64,000 nucleotides of DNA from Pseudomonas cuatrocienegasensis (GTDB lineage Bacteria; Pseudomonadota; Gammaproteobacteria; Pseudomonadales; Pseudomonadaceae), in NCBI RefSeq assembly GCF_900110925.1, contig NZ_FOFP01000001.1, forward strand, positions 62,001 through 126,000, written 5' to 3'. The translations under genes were made by a program, and so were the position numbers. Within the stretch, counting starts at the first letter, position 1; every line of letters starts with the position of its first letter. This document shows positions 1 through 9,366 of the stretch, piece after piece. Under the pieces are notes generated by a model. It did no database searches. It was not told the DNA's origin and saw only the letters and a list, made by a program, of their open reading frames with translations.

Positions 1-7
1 TTTACCC

Positions 8-286
8 TTAGGCGTCTACATCTTCTTCGGCGGCGTCCAGCTCACGCAGGCGTTGGTCATAGGCCTTGCAGCTGTCGGTCAGGGTGTCGGACGCGCTTTT
101 GGGGTCCTGTTCGATCAGCTCCTGGCGTAGCTGGGCGGCGCGCTCGGGGTCATCCTGGGTAATGGCGTCGATTTTTTCGGCCAGCTCTTGCGCTTTGGCG
201 GTGGCTTCCTCGGGCGTACAGGAGGCAAAGGCGTGCCCCTGGGCTAAAAGCAGGGCGGTAAAGGTCAGGGCGACGGGCAGTTTCAT
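8..286 (-). CDS. Small secreted hypothetical protein
   Basis: A 92-residue protein with a clear N-terminal signal peptide (MKLPVALTFTALLLAQGHAFA), then a charged, probably helical body with two cysteines (about residues 23 and 73) and an acidic tail. The ATG at 286 is chosen over an upstream start because a GGAGAG ribosome-binding site precedes it. It lies 71 bases downstream of the subtilase gene on the same strand, so the two may be co-transcribed. I do not recognise the family; a protease partner or inhibitor role is only a guess from position. Confidence 0.7.
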   Translation of the reverse strand: MKLPVALTFTALLLAQGHAFASCTPEEATAKAQELAEKIDAITQDDPERAAQLRQELIEQDPKSASDTLTDSCKAYDQRLRELDAAEEDVDA

Positions 287-357
287 GGTCGGCTCTCCAG
301 TCAAGCGGATGTCACCGGTTGATTGCCCTGGTCGCGGCAAAGTTCAGGGTTTTGCGC

Positions 358-2118
358 TCAGCGCACGCGGCTACGGCTTTTCACCGCCAGGTCCAAGGCC
401 TTCTGCATATCCAGCCGGGCGGAATGACCGACGTCGGGGTTGTTCAGCTCGAAGTTGCGTTCTGACGGCAGGATCGGTGCGGTGAGGTCTTCGGCGTCGG
501 TGGGTTCGAAGTCGTACTCTTCACCGATGGTCATGGCGCTGCGGCGCAGCAGCATGCGCAACTGGTCGGGGCGCAATTCAGGGTTGATCGACAGGATCGC
601 CGCCATTACCCCGGCCACCAGCGGGGTGGCGTAGGAGGTGCCGCAGTGGGTCTCGACCTGCTCGTCGGGTTTCAGGGTGGAGGCGTGCACACAGGCCGCC
701 GCGCTGATATCGACACGGGTGTCGCTGTTGGATGAGCTGCGTTTGACCACGTACGCGGGGTCATCGATGGCCACATCGTCGCGCTCGCTGCGCTGGTGGC
801 TGCCGACCACGAACAACTGATCGGTGACGAACGAGGAGGGCAGGCGGTATTCGTCGGCGCCGGAGAACGAGGAGCCATTGCCGGCCGAGTTGACCACCAG
901 CACGTCAGGGTGCTCGCGGCGCAGCCAGAGGAAGAATTCTTCGAGCAGTTCCTCGTAGCCGCTCATGGCCAGGCCGGAGCGCACGAGGGAATCGACTTCC
1001 TCGCCATCGACCTTGCGCGCGCCGACGCGGTGGATGCCCCAGCTCCAGTTGAGGATGCGCACGCCATCTTCGACCAGGTTGACCGAGGCGGCGATATTGG
1101 CGGTGATGCCCGCGTCCGAGTTGCGCTCCACAATCACCTCGAAGCCCGGTCCTGCACCGTCCAGGCCGCTGAGAAAGCCGGTGTTGCCGCCTTTGTCCCA
1201 GGCCGCCGCAAGCACACCGGTAACGGTGCTGCCATGGCCGTCAGGGCGCGTGGCGTCGCGGCCATAGACGCGGGTGTGGGGTTTGCCATTGCGGGTCTTG
1301 GCCGTGCCCAGGTACTGCTGAAAGTCAGCCGCATCGAAGTCCAGATCGCGCTCAATCACGCCAATGCGCACAGCGGTCGTGGGGATCGGTGCGTTCTTGG
1401 CCGGGATGCGCCGCTGGTAGTAATTGACCGCATCGAGAAAGCGGTTGGCCGCCCATTCATCGGCATTGGGGCGCAGACGTTGATCAGTGGAGGAAACTTC
1501 ATTTTCTTCTGCCGAGGATTCCTCGATGACCACTGCATCGACGCCGACCTCGCTGCCCAGGCGCAGCACCAGCGCGTCACGCTCCATCAGGTTGTGCGCC
1601 GGTAAGCGCAGTTGATAGGTGTTGAGCGGGGCGATGGCGCCGACCACCTTGGCGCCGTATTTGTCCGCCAGCTGCTGGGCGACGACCGCGCCCTCGCTGT
1701 CCTCCTCGATGATCAGGCTGACCAGATCCACATAAGTGGTCAGCCCGTCCATGTTCTTTGCCACCTCTGCCGGGCCGGCTGCCAACACGTGGCTGCCCGC
1801 GAGTGACAGCCACACCGGGTTGCTCGGCGCACCGTTCTGCTCCAGCCACAGCGGGCCACTGCGTTGGGCCTTGCGCGATACCTCGACCTGCAGACGCTGA
1901 CCATCTCGGCGCACAGCGCTGGCAGGTAGCGGTTTGCCATTGAGCAGCACCTCGACGGGAGCGTCAGTCAGGCCGCGCAGGTTCAGGCAGAACTGCTGCG
2001 CATCCGGTGCCAGCAGGTCGCCGCAGCGTGCCAGGTGGGCAACGCGCAGAGGCTCGGCGGCATTGGCCCACAGGGACAAACCGAGCAGAACCGGGGCAAA
2101 CAGGGGCGCAGCACGCAT
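358..2118 (-). CDS. Secreted S8 (subtilisin-like) serine peptidase
   Basis: A 586-residue exported protein with a signal peptide ending near residue 21, an N-terminal region of about 220 residues without recognised motifs, then a subtilase domain. The His motif is DGHGSTVTG (H295), the oxyanion motif NSAGNGS (N414) and the nucleophile motif CGTSYATP (S495). The Asp motif is unusual: the segment VIERDLDF has Glu256 where the family normally has the catalytic Asp of D-T/S-G, with Asp258 two residues later. Length and architecture fit an extracellular or periplasmic subtilase. The substrate cannot be read from the sequence. Confidence 0.88.
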   Translation of the reverse strand: MRAAPLFAPVLLGLSLWANAAEPLRVAHLARCGDLLAPDAQQFCLNLRGLTDAPVEVLLNGKPLPASAVRRDGQRLQVEVSRKAQRSGPLWLEQNGAPSNPVWLSLAGSHVLAAGPAEVAKNMDGLTTYVDLVSLIIEEDSEGAVVAQQLADKYGAKVVGAIAPLNTYQLRLPAHNLMERDALVLRLGSEVGVDAVVIEESSAEENEVSSTDQRLRPNADEWAANRFLDAVNYYQRRIPAKNAPIPTTAVRIGVIERDLDFDAADFQQYLGTAKTRNGKPHTRVYGRDATRPDGHGSTVTGVLAAAWDKGGNTGFLSGLDGAGPGFEVIVERNSDAGITANIAASVNLVEDGVRILNWSWGIHRVGARKVDGEEVDSLVRSGLAMSGYEELLEEFFLWLRREHPDVLVVNSAGNGSSFSGADEYRLPSSFVTDQLFVVGSHQRSERDDVAIDDPAYVVKRSSSNSDTRVDISAAACVHASTLKPDEQVETHCGTSYATPLVAGVMAAILSINPELRPDQLRMLLRRSAMTIGEEYDFEPTDAEDLTAPILPSERNFELNNPDVGHSARLDMQKALDLAVKSRSRVR

Positions 2119-2297
2119 GGAACTACCTCTTGAAAATGGAGATGCAGGTCTGCTCAGACTCAGCGTCAGGTGCGGGGTTCAGGCTTGGAAATGAAGCCGA
2201 ACCTTAGCCGTCCGGGGGCAGTCCGACAGAGTACAGGGTTGCGCTATTGAGCGCCGCCAAGCCGGCAAGCCGACTGAACCGATCACAGGAGAACAGC

Positions 2298-2693
2298 ATG
2301 ACGACTTACAACTGGGATTTGATCGAACGCCTGTTGCATGAAGTACAAAACGGTGCAGGCAAGCCCTTCGCTCCCCGCATTCATGCCGAAGAGCTGGCCC
2401 ATGAGCAGCAGCAAGCCGGTGACGCCGTGGGCAGCCTGGACGCGCTCAAGGCCCTTGCCGCGCACTATGAAGCGCAGCTGCTGCACGATGGTTTTATTGC
2501 GCCACGTCCTGAGGAAGAAGGCGGCAATGGTGAGAACTTCGTACTCACCGCCCGTGGTCTGCAATTGCTGAGCATGATCGACAGCGCCATCCCCGGCGAG
2601 TCACACCCGCGTGAACTGCTCAATGCCAAGGGCGATAGCGCGCTGCAGCCTGAGGTGTTTGATGAAATCGCGCGCACGGCCAATGTGACCTGA
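2298..2693 (+). CDS. Conserved hypothetical protein, DUF2513-like winged-helix type
   Basis: A 131-residue soluble protein. The start ATG at 2298 follows AGGAGA; an upstream in-frame start at 2247 has no comparable site. The pattern is an N-terminal 'WDLIERLLHEVQ' helix, a middle 'HYEAQLLHDGFI' segment and 'LTARGLQLLSMID', which resembles DUF2513-type small proteins that are sometimes annotated as transcriptional regulators. No catalytic motif is visible. It stands alone, with divergent and unrelated neighbours. The family assignment is tentative. Confidence 0.65.
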   Translation: MTTYNWDLIERLLHEVQNGAGKPFAPRIHAEELAHEQQQAGDAVGSLDALKALAAHYEAQLLHDGFIAPRPEEEGGNGENFVLTARGLQLLSMIDSAIPGESHPRELLNAKGDSALQPEVFDEIARTANVT

Positions 2694-2816
2694 GGCCTGT
2701 GGTCTATTGCCATTTCGTTCGCGGCAACGCGCTTCACGACGAATTCTCAACAGACCCTGAGGTGCAGCCATATCGCCCACCGACTATGCTGCGTGTCGAT
2801 CAACGGTGGGGGTGGC

Positions 2817-3539
2817 ATGAGAGCAGTGTGGGTAGCGGTCGTAGCATGTTTCAGCCTGGGGGCGCTTGCCGAACCCCTGCGTTTGGGGTTTGGTACCCAT
2901 AAACCGCCTTATATATTCGAGGGTCAGGCACGCGGTCTGGAGTACGACATCGTCGTTGCGGCCGCAGCCGCTGCGGGATTTCAGGTGCAGGTGCATTATC
3001 TGCCGATGGAGCGTTTGCACTTGCTGTTGCGCCGAGGTGAGATCGATGCAATTGCGCCGACCAACACGCTCAGTGGTGTCCCCGCGTATTACTCGGTCCC
3101 CCACCTGACCTACCAGAATGAAGCAGTCGCATTGGCCAGCCGTGGGTTGAAGATTGACAGCATTGCCGATCTTGGACAGTACTCGGTAAGCGCCTTCCAG
3201 CGTGCTCGCTACCTGCTTGGTCCGGCGTTCCAAACCATGGCGGAGAGTAACCCCGCCTACCGTGAGGAGGCTCAGCAGATCGCCCGCAATCGCCTGCTTT
3301 ACAGTGGTCGCATCGATGTCGTGATTGGTGACAGGCGCATCCTGCGCTACTTCAACCACGAAGTGTATGAGCAGGTTGATGTCAGCCAGCCGCTGACTTG
3401 GTATCCCTTATTTGAACCGACCCACTATCAGGTGGGCTTTCGCTCGCGTGAGCAGCGTGACCGCTTCGATCAAGGGCTTGCGCAGATTCGCGCCAATGGT
3501 GAATACGCGGCCATTGAACAGCGTTATGCGCTCTATTAG
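2817..3539 (+). CDS. Periplasmic solute-binding protein (SBP_bac_3 / transporter substrate-binding family)
   Basis: A 240-residue exported protein with signal peptide (MRAVWVAVVACFSLGALA) followed by the typical opening 'LRLGFGTHKPPYIFEGQARGLEYDIV' style strand-loop of extracellular family-3 binding proteins. The two-lobe pattern is present ('GEIDAIAPTN' and 'GRIDVVIGD'). ATG 2817 is preferred to GTG 2793 because it begins the signal peptide and follows a G-rich ribosome-binding site. No permease or ATPase is adjacent, so it may be an orphan binding protein of the kind common in Pseudomonas. The ligand is unknown. Confidence 0.82.
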   Translation: MRAVWVAVVACFSLGALAEPLRLGFGTHKPPYIFEGQARGLEYDIVVAAAAAAGFQVQVHYLPMERLHLLLRRGEIDAIAPTNTLSGVPAYYSVPHLTYQNEAVALASRGLKIDSIADLGQYSVSAFQRARYLLGPAFQTMAESNPAYREEAQQIARNRLLYSGRIDVVIGDRRILRYFNHEVYEQVDVSQPLTWYPLFEPTHYQVGFRSREQRDRFDQGLAQIRANGEYAAIEQRYALY

Positions 3540-3700
3540 GAACCTGTTGATATTTCGTTCTCTGCAACGCCGTTGCGCTGGGTCCCTCTGACATTTCAGG
3601 TAATGGTCAAAGGGCTGTAGCCCGCTCCAGGCTGTAGCACACTGCTCGGATGCCGCGCGCATGGCCGTGCGGTACCTGTTTACAGCGAGGAGATCTTCCC

Positions 3701-4846
3701 ATGCCAATGCGCATAGCCCCCACCCTGGCCGTCGCGGCTGTATTGACAGCCCCCTGGGCCCATGCCGAAACCGTTGAGTACCCAAGCGAGCAGGGCACCT
3801 TGCAAGTCACTGCGCTGATCGATGGTTTGCAGAATCCCTGGGGGATGGCCTTTCTGCCGGATGATCAGGGGCTGTTGCTGACCGAGCGAACCGGGCAGTT
3901 GCGCGTTGCACGCCTGGATGGTCGTCTTTCCGATCCTCTGGCTGGCGTGCCCGAGGTTTACGCCAATAGCCAGGGTGGCTTGCTCGATGTGGTGTTGTCG
4001 CCGGATTTCGCCACTGATCGTCTGGTCTATCTCTCTTACGCCGAGGCCGGGGAGCAGGCGCGTGCCGGTACGGCTGTTGGCCGGGGTAGGTTGTCAGCCG
4101 ACCTGAGCAGTCTGGAAAACTTCGAGGTGATTTTCCGCCAGCAGCCCAAGTTGTCCACGGGCGCGCACTTTGGCTCGCGCCTGGTATTCGACCGTGAGGG
4201 TTACCTGTTTATCGCCCTGGGTGAGAACAACCAGCGCTCCACGTCTCAGGATCTCGACAAACTGCAGGGCAAGGTGGTGCGCCTGCATCCCGACGGTCGC
4301 ATTCCCGAGGACAACCCCTTTGTCGATCAGGCCAGCGCACGTCCGGAGATCTGGTCCTACGGCCACCGCAACCAGCAGGGTGCGGCGCTCAACCCCTGGA
4401 CCGGTCAGTTGTGGACCCACGAACACGGCCCGCGCGGCGGCGATGAAATCAATATCCCGCAGGCGGGCAAGAATTACGGCTGGCCCCTGGCGACCCACGG
4501 CATCAACTACTCGATGATGGCGATCCCTGAGGCGCTGGGGGAAACCGTGGAAGGCACCGAGCCGCCCCACCATGTCTGGGCCAAATCCCCGGCGATCAGC
4601 GGCATGGCCTTCTACAATGCCGAGCGCTATCCGGTCTGGCAGCACAACCTATTTATTGGCGCGCTGGCTGGGCAGTCGCTGATTCGCCTGCAGCTTGAGG
4701 GCGACAAGGTGGTGCATGAGGAGCGCTTGCTGGAAGACCTTGATGTGCGCGTGCGCGACGTACGCCAGGGGCCAGACGGTTACCTGTATGTACTCACCGA
4801 TGCATCCAATGGCCAGTTGTTGCGCATCGGCCTGCAGACGCGTTGA
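3701..4846 (+). CDS. PQQ-dependent soluble sugar dehydrogenase (aldose sugar dehydrogenase type)
   Basis: A 381-residue exported protein. The signal peptide ends near 'AHAETVEY'. The family hallmarks of the six-bladed soluble glucose/sorbosone dehydrogenase fold are visible: 'LQNPWGMAFLPD' at the start of blade 1, 'GAHFGSRLVFD', 'YGHRNQQGAALNP' and 'HEHGPRGGDEIN', which carry the PQQ- and calcium-binding residues in relatives such as E. coli YliI. It should oxidise aldoses in the periplasm with PQQ as cofactor. The ATG at 3701 follows GCGAGGAGA. No PQQ biosynthesis genes are in the window. Confidence 0.87.
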   Translation: MPMRIAPTLAVAAVLTAPWAHAETVEYPSEQGTLQVTALIDGLQNPWGMAFLPDDQGLLLTERTGQLRVARLDGRLSDPLAGVPEVYANSQGGLLDVVLSPDFATDRLVYLSYAEAGEQARAGTAVGRGRLSADLSSLENFEVIFRQQPKLSTGAHFGSRLVFDREGYLFIALGENNQRSTSQDLDKLQGKVVRLHPDGRIPEDNPFVDQASARPEIWSYGHRNQQGAALNPWTGQLWTHEHGPRGGDEINIPQAGKNYGWPLATHGINYSMMAIPEALGETVEGTEPPHHVWAKSPAISGMAFYNAERYPVWQHNLFIGALAGQSLIRLQLEGDKVVHEERLLEDLDVRVRDVRQGPDGYLYVLTDASNGQLLRIGLQTR

Positions 4847-4863
4847 ACTGAGCGCTGTTCGCC

Positions 4864-7077
4864 TTACTGCACGGCCGGCTCAAGCGGGTCGTGCTGTGCG
4901 GCAACCATTTCCGTGTCCAGGGGTGAGCTGCTGACACTGAAGTCGCTGATCTCGATAATCCCGCTGCCCTGGCCGAGCAAGTGGAAAGAGAACGCCTTGC
5001 GCGTATCGATATTGTCGAAGTCGAAGCTGATGGTCAGCGTTTCGCCTTCGGCCAGGTCCGGCAAGGTGGGGATTGGCAGCCGCACCTCGCGGTCGTATTC
5101 CTTGGTCTTGAGTTCCAGTCGGGCGCCTTGTGCACCCAGTTGCAGGGCGCGCACCTGCAAGGTCACGCGGGTGCGGGTGCCCTTGGGTAGCTCCAGATAT
5201 TGCGCGCCGACCAGATTATCAGCCCAGTCATCGGCCTGATGGCTCTGCAGCAGGATGCGTTCATTGCTGGCGAACTGAAAATGCTGGCCAGCCAGGTTGT
5301 CCTGCAAGGATTGATCGAGCAGACCCGCGCGCTGGCTGACCAGGCGCGCCTCACGCCCGGTGACGCGTTCCAGATAACGTGCGCTCGGTGCGATGAAACC
5401 GTCGCTGGCGTAGCGTCGGCAAACACGCTGGAAATCACATTCGGTAAATGTGCCGTGGCCATCGTGCTGACGCAGCAAACCGTTGGTGTAGGACATCATC
5501 GCGCGCCCGCTGGCGTAGTTGCGCAGCAATGAGCGTCCGGCAATGGCGTCGGGTAGGGGCAGGGCAAAGTAGTCGAGTACCGAGGCGGTCAGGTCGATGT
5601 GGCCATAAACCCCGTCCTTGAGTGCAGGTAACTGCGCCTGCTCCGGGGCCAGCAGTAGATTGAAGCCCCAGGCCGAGGCCAGGCGTACGTCATCCAGGCC
5701 GTGGGATTCGTCGGAGGTGACCAGTACCAGGGTGTCATCCAGCACGCCCTGCTGCGCGAGAGCATCGAGAAAATCGCCCAGGGCATCGTCCAGATACGCG
5801 ACTGCCGCCTGCTTGGCGCTGGGATAGCGATCCAGGTAATCGGCCGGTGCCGAATAGGGCTGGTGGGTGCCAACGGTCAGTAGCGTGAGCATCCAGGGGG
5901 CCTTTTGCTCACGTAGCTGACCGACATACTTCAGCGCGCCCTCAAAAAACGCTTTGTCATCCATACCCCAGGAAAAATCCACATAGGGCGTATTGCGGAA
6001 CCACTCGCGGCCCCGAGTGTGCTCGAAGCCCATGCGCGGCATGATCTGATCTTTGGCCATGAAACGCAGCCCAGCGCCCTGCAGGAAGTGCGTGCTGAAG
6101 CCGTTTTCGCGCAGCTGTGCAGGCAAGCACTGTGCTGCGCGCAGCGGGTTGTTGAGCAGCTCCAGCCCCTTTGGCGTGCCTGAGTCGAGCTTGTTGTAAT
6201 CACCACAGAGCATCGCGTACAGCCCACGGATCGTCTGGTGGCCGTGCAAGACGTAATCCGCGGTGAGCATGCCGCGCTCGGCCCACTGGCTCAGGCGCGG
6301 CATACTCGTATCATCAGGGGGGCTGCCAATGGCCGCTTGCGCCGCTTCGATATAGGCGCCGGTGACGCCTTCCAGGGTAATGATCAGCAGGTTGCGCGCT
6401 TGCCCAGGGTTGGCCAGCAGTGGCGAACCATTCAGGTCCAGGGTGGTAAACGCACTGATATCCGGCGCGCTGTTCGGGTTATCGCCGGCCAGCCAGTCGC
6501 GCAGCTGCATCTGGCCACTGCTGAGGCTCTCGGCCAGCAACTTGTGTGGCAGGTTGAATTGCTGCCATTGCTCAGCGGCGCTTGGGCTCTGGTACTGGTA
6601 CAGCGCATGGGCACCCAGCAGCGCTCCGGGCGCCAGCATCCAGGTCCAGGCCAGGGGGCGTTTTGGCAGGCTCTGCTGAACCCTGCGTACGGTCAGATAG
6701 AGGCCCAGCAGCGCGACCATGGCCACGGCCAGCCAGGGTTGGCTGAGGCCACCTTCCTGAGTCGAATGGCTGACGAACTGTGGGTCGGCGAGGTACTGCA
6801 GGTCGCCGGGCTCTGGCATGCGCCCGACCGCCGCGACCAGTTCGGCCGTACCGAGCGTGAAAAGGCACCACGTCAGGCTGAGTACGATGCCGAGCAGCAA
6901 GCGGCGCTGGTGGACGGCCAGGACGAGCAGGCCGCCGATGGCAAGATCCGACAGGTAACCGTAGGGGTGCGACCAGCCCAACTGGTATCGAGCGACCAGG
7001 GGCAACAATAGAAACAGGGTGCACAAAAGCACCAGGGCAGTGGCGGGGGTATGCAGCCAGCGGCCAACAGAACGCAC
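4864..7077 (-). CDS. LTA synthase / phosphoglycerol transferase-like membrane sulfatase
   Basis: A 737-residue protein with about four to five N-terminal membrane segments (within residues 1-165), followed by an alkaline phosphatase-superfamily sulfatase domain. 'NLLIITLEGVTGAYIE' is the metal/nucleophile entry strand (the Thr/Ser-type nucleophile region), 'HGHQTIRGLYAMLCG' corresponds to the 'S.gs.rs..a.l.G' motif, and 'VLVTSDESHG' resembles the distal metal site. A beta-rich C-terminal region of about 150 residues follows. Relatives modify membrane glycans or lipids with phosphoglycerol or phosphoethanolamine. The substrate here is unknown. Confidence 0.83.
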   Translation of the reverse strand: MRSVGRWLHTPATALVLLCTLFLLLPLVARYQLGWSHPYGYLSDLAIGGLLVLAVHQRRLLLGIVLSLTWCLFTLGTAELVAAVGRMPEPGDLQYLADPQFVSHSTQEGGLSQPWLAVAMVALLGLYLTVRRVQQSLPKRPLAWTWMLAPGALLGAHALYQYQSPSAAEQWQQFNLPHKLLAESLSSGQMQLRDWLAGDNPNSAPDISAFTTLDLNGSPLLANPGQARNLLIITLEGVTGAYIEAAQAAIGSPPDDTSMPRLSQWAERGMLTADYVLHGHQTIRGLYAMLCGDYNKLDSGTPKGLELLNNPLRAAQCLPAQLRENGFSTHFLQGAGLRFMAKDQIMPRMGFEHTRGREWFRNTPYVDFSWGMDDKAFFEGALKYVGQLREQKAPWMLTLLTVGTHQPYSAPADYLDRYPSAKQAAVAYLDDALGDFLDALAQQGVLDDTLVLVTSDESHGLDDVRLASAWGFNLLLAPEQAQLPALKDGVYGHIDLTASVLDYFALPLPDAIAGRSLLRNYASGRAMMSYTNGLLRQHDGHGTFTECDFQRVCRRYASDGFIAPSARYLERVTGREARLVSQRAGLLDQSLQDNLAGQHFQFASNERILLQSHQADDWADNLVGAQYLELPKGTRTRVTLQVRALQLGAQGARLELKTKEYDREVRLPIPTLPDLAEGETLTISFDFDNIDTRKAFSFHLLGQGSGIIEISDFSVSSSPLDTEMVAAQHDPLEPAVQ

Positions 7078-7270
7078 GCAAACTCCTCAGGCAGTTGCCA
7101 TTTTTCATCAACGGCTATGCCGGACCAGCCGCGCAATGCGGTGTCACGATTCTGAAACAAATGCGTGCTAAGGGCTAGCGCCCGTAACGGGATTCAGGCG
7201 GGAATATGCGAGAGGATGCTTCGAGGAGGGTGGAGCGACGCCCTGACGAGTCGGCAAGGCGCTTGAGACG

Positions 7271-7459
7271 TTACTTCTTGCCGATGGTGATCTGCTTGCT
7301 GGTGCCGTAGACCTGGCCGCTGACGCCTTTGGCGATCTGCTGGATTTCACCACCGGACTTCAAGAACGCTGCTATTTGCGCGTCGATCGAGGCACTGGTT
7401 TCGACCGCCGGAGCGGGCTTGGATTTGCTGGTGGATGCTTTGACGCGCATGAGGGCCAT
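7271..7459 (-). CDS. Small conserved hypothetical protein
   Basis: A 62-residue basic, Ser/Lys-rich protein with a conserved-looking core 'IDAQIAAFLKSGGEIQQIAKGVSG'. The pattern 'FL..GG..Q.I' is similar to the C-terminal half of the Pseudomonas RNA polymerase-binding protein SutA, but the acidic N-terminus of SutA is absent, so I do not call it that. It is transcribed away from the CvfB-like gene, sharing a 200-base intergenic region. Confidence 0.6.
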   Translation of the reverse strand: MALMRVKASTSKSKPAPAVETSASIDAQIAAFLKSGGEIQQIAKGVSGQVYGTSKQITIGKK

Positions 7460-7660
7460 TTTAACCTATCAAAAAAATTAAGGTGGCCGGTCATTGTACT
7501 GCAAAAGCTTGACAAAGGCTTGAAAAATAACGCCCGGAGTTGTGGTGGCTGCGCTAGAGGCATTCGGGGCTCCCCTGTACAGGCCGCTACGCGTGTTTCG
7601 CCCCGGACGCCCCGGTGCAACTGCGCTAGAATGCCGGCCTGGCTCTCAAGGTAAGGCACC

Positions 7661-8503
7661 ATGGCTGTAATCGGACGCATGAACAGTTTGCAGGTCGTAA
7701 AACATACCGATTTCGGTCTGTATCTGGACGGTGGCGCGGATGGCGAAATTCTGCTGCCCAAGCGCTACATCCCCAAGGATATACCGAGTGAGGTCGAAGA
7801 CTGGCTGAACGTCTTTATCTACCTAGATAGCGACGACAAACTGATCGCCACCACCGAAACCCCCAAGGTCCAGGTGGGTGGTTTCGCCAGCCTCAAGGTG
7901 GTCGACATCAACCGCGTCGGGTTATTTCTCGACTGGGGCCTGCCCAAGGACCTCTTGTTGCCACATTCCGAAGAAAAGCGCCCGCTGCAAGTCGGCGATT
8001 ACTGCGTGGTGCATGTATTCCTCGACAAACGCAGCAAGCGCATCACTGCCACGGCTCGCCTGGATCGCTACCTGGATCAAGTGCCCGCCACTTATAAAGT
8101 GGGTCAGGAAGTTGACCTGCTGATAGCCGACGCCACTGATATGGGCTTCAAAGCCATCATCAATGGCAAGCACTGGGGGCTGATCCACAAGAACGAGCTG
8201 TTCAAGTTCGTGCGCAGTGGCATGCGTGAGCAGGGATTTATCAAGCAATTGCGCGATGACGGCAAGATCAGCCTCAGCCTGCAAGCCGTCGGCCAGGACG
8301 CGGCCGGCAGTCTGGGCGAACAGATCCTCGCCAAGCTGCGCGAGCAGGGCGGGACGCTGCCGCTCAATGACAAAAGTTCACCGGAAGCGATCAGCGCGTT
8401 GTTTCGTGTGAGCAAGGGCAACTTCAAGAAAGCCATCGGCGGCCTCTACAAGCAGGGCCAGATCGTGATTCACGAAGACCATATCGAGCTGGCCAAGCAC
8501 TGA
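7661..8503 (+). CDS. CvfB/YitL-type S1 RNA-binding protein
   Basis: A 280-residue cytoplasmic protein with tandem S1-like beta-barrel segments (about residues 3-65, 68-135 and 143-210) and a C-terminal winged-helix-like domain ('SPEAISALFRVSKGNFKKAIGGLYKQGQI'). This order matches the CvfB family, whose members bind RNA or DNA and influence virulence or translation in other bacteria. The ATG at 7661 follows AAGGC. It lies directly upstream of a tRNA gene that has its own promoter. Confidence 0.88.
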   Translation: MAVIGRMNSLQVVKHTDFGLYLDGGADGEILLPKRYIPKDIPSEVEDWLNVFIYLDSDDKLIATTETPKVQVGGFASLKVVDINRVGLFLDWGLPKDLLLPHSEEKRPLQVGDYCVVHVFLDKRSKRITATARLDRYLDQVPATYKVGQEVDLLIADATDMGFKAIINGKHWGLIHKNELFKFVRSGMREQGFIKQLRDDGKISLSLQAVGQDAAGSLGEQILAKLREQGGTLPLNDKSSPEAISALFRVSKGNFKKAIGGLYKQGQIVIHEDHIELAKH

Positions 8504-8517
8504 CCCACGGCCGGCAC

Positions 8518-8545
8518 TTGAATGCTGACCCAGCTCCTGTAAATA
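8518..8545 (+). promoter_or_regulatory. Predicted sigma-70 promoter of the tRNA-Thr gene
   Basis: TTGAAT at 8518-8523 and TAAATA at 8540-8545, spaced by 16 bases, lie about 30 bases upstream of the mature tRNA 5' end. A GC-rich stretch follows the -10 box, as is common for stable RNA promoters. Confidence 0.55.
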
Positions 8546-8573
8546 ATGTCGCGCCCGGCCAATACCGGGCCAG

Positions 8574-8649
8574 GCCGGCATAGCTCAGTAGGTAGAGCAG
8601 CGCATTCGTAATGCGAAGGTCGGGGGTTCGACTCCTCTTGCCGGCACCA
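8574..8649 (+). tRNA. tRNA-Thr (anticodon CGT)
   Basis: A 76-base cloverleaf. The acceptor stem is GCCGGCA paired with TGCCGGC and the CCA end is encoded. The D arm contains AGCTCAGTAGGTAGAGC. The anticodon arm is GCGCATTCGTAATGCG with loop TTCGTAA, which puts CGT at the anticodon. The T arm contains the GGTTCGACTCC loop. The anticodon CGT decodes ACG, so this is tRNA-Thr. Confidence 0.95.
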
Positions 8650-8660
8650 TACACATCAAA

Positions 8661-8685
8661 GGGTTAGCTTCGGCTAGCCCTTTTT
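8661..8685 (+). terminator. Rho-independent terminator after tRNA-Thr
   Basis: A perfect 8-base stem (GGGTTAGC with GCTAGCCC) closed by a TTCG tetraloop and followed by five T residues, 11 bases after the tRNA CCA end. Confidence 0.92.
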
Positions 8686-8702
8686 CGTTTCTGCAGCACC
8701 GT

Positions 8703-8999
8703 TCAACTGCCTAGCTGGTAGAAGGTGTAGCCGAGCATGGCGAAGGCGAAGAGAAATACCCCATAGACGGGCCAGAGTTCGCTTTGGCGAATATCGTCTC
8801 GGGCTTCAAGTATGTCTTGAGTCTGACGCTGGACACTGGAGGGCGGCGTTACCGTTTTAGCGGAGTTATCGTCCGTTAGTTCTGCGGTTGGACCCGCGGA
8901 TGAAGCGCTTTGCACTTTTATGCCAAGACTGAAATTGTCCCACGCAGGTTTTTTGCCTTTTGCGTGCAATTCGTCCGTGGAGAATTTCCGATCTTCCAT
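8703..8999 (-). CDS. Small single-pass membrane protein, hypothetical
   Basis: A 98-residue protein with a hydrophilic, low-complexity N-terminal region and one C-terminal membrane segment (about residues 76-96, 'LWPVYGVFLFAFAMLGYTFY'). The ATG at 8999 is preferred over the TTG at 9020. It converges with the tRNA transcript across the terminator at 8661-8685. I do not recognise the family. Confidence 0.6.
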   Translation of the reverse strand: MEDRKFSTDELHAKGKKPAWDNFSLGIKVQSASSAGPTAELTDDNSAKTVTPPSSVQRQTQDILEARDDIRQSELWPVYGVFLFAFAMLGYTFYQLGS

Positions 9000-9366
9000 T
9001 TTGATGTTGCGTCCTGGCAATTGGCTATCATTTGCGGTCGCTATCCTACCTCAAGCAGGGAAAAAGGCTAGATGGGCACCGGGCCGGTTTGCAGGATTGC
9101 GTCGCTAGGGCTTTGACTGCACTTAGCCGGTAGCGTTCCTCAATGCTGCAGTGCGAAGCCGGTGCTGCTCGTTCTTATCTATAGAGGAATCTCAGGCGTG
9201 CAGCCTGCACTGCCTAAATCGCACGATCATGCAAAATGCAGCAGGCAATCCGCCATCAGGAGGGCTGTAGGCCACGGTTTATAGGTGTTTGAGTTTTTTG
9301 CAAGGCTGGCATGGGCCGTGCAATTACCTAAGCACACCAGTAGGTCACTACAATAAGGAGCCTCCC
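9000..9366. other. Intergenic stretch without a supported gene
   Basis: About 370 bases between two divergently placed genes. I find no ORF with a ribosome-binding site and no strong repeat. The only structured element I noticed is a short dyad around TGCAGCCTGCA near 9200. The promoters of both flanking genes must lie here. Confidence 0.4.

Noticed and set aside
8574..8649. tRNA-Thr as an integration site for an island
   Set aside because: Downstream DNA is a terminator followed by a normal small gene; no integrase and no repeated tRNA 3' end was seen.
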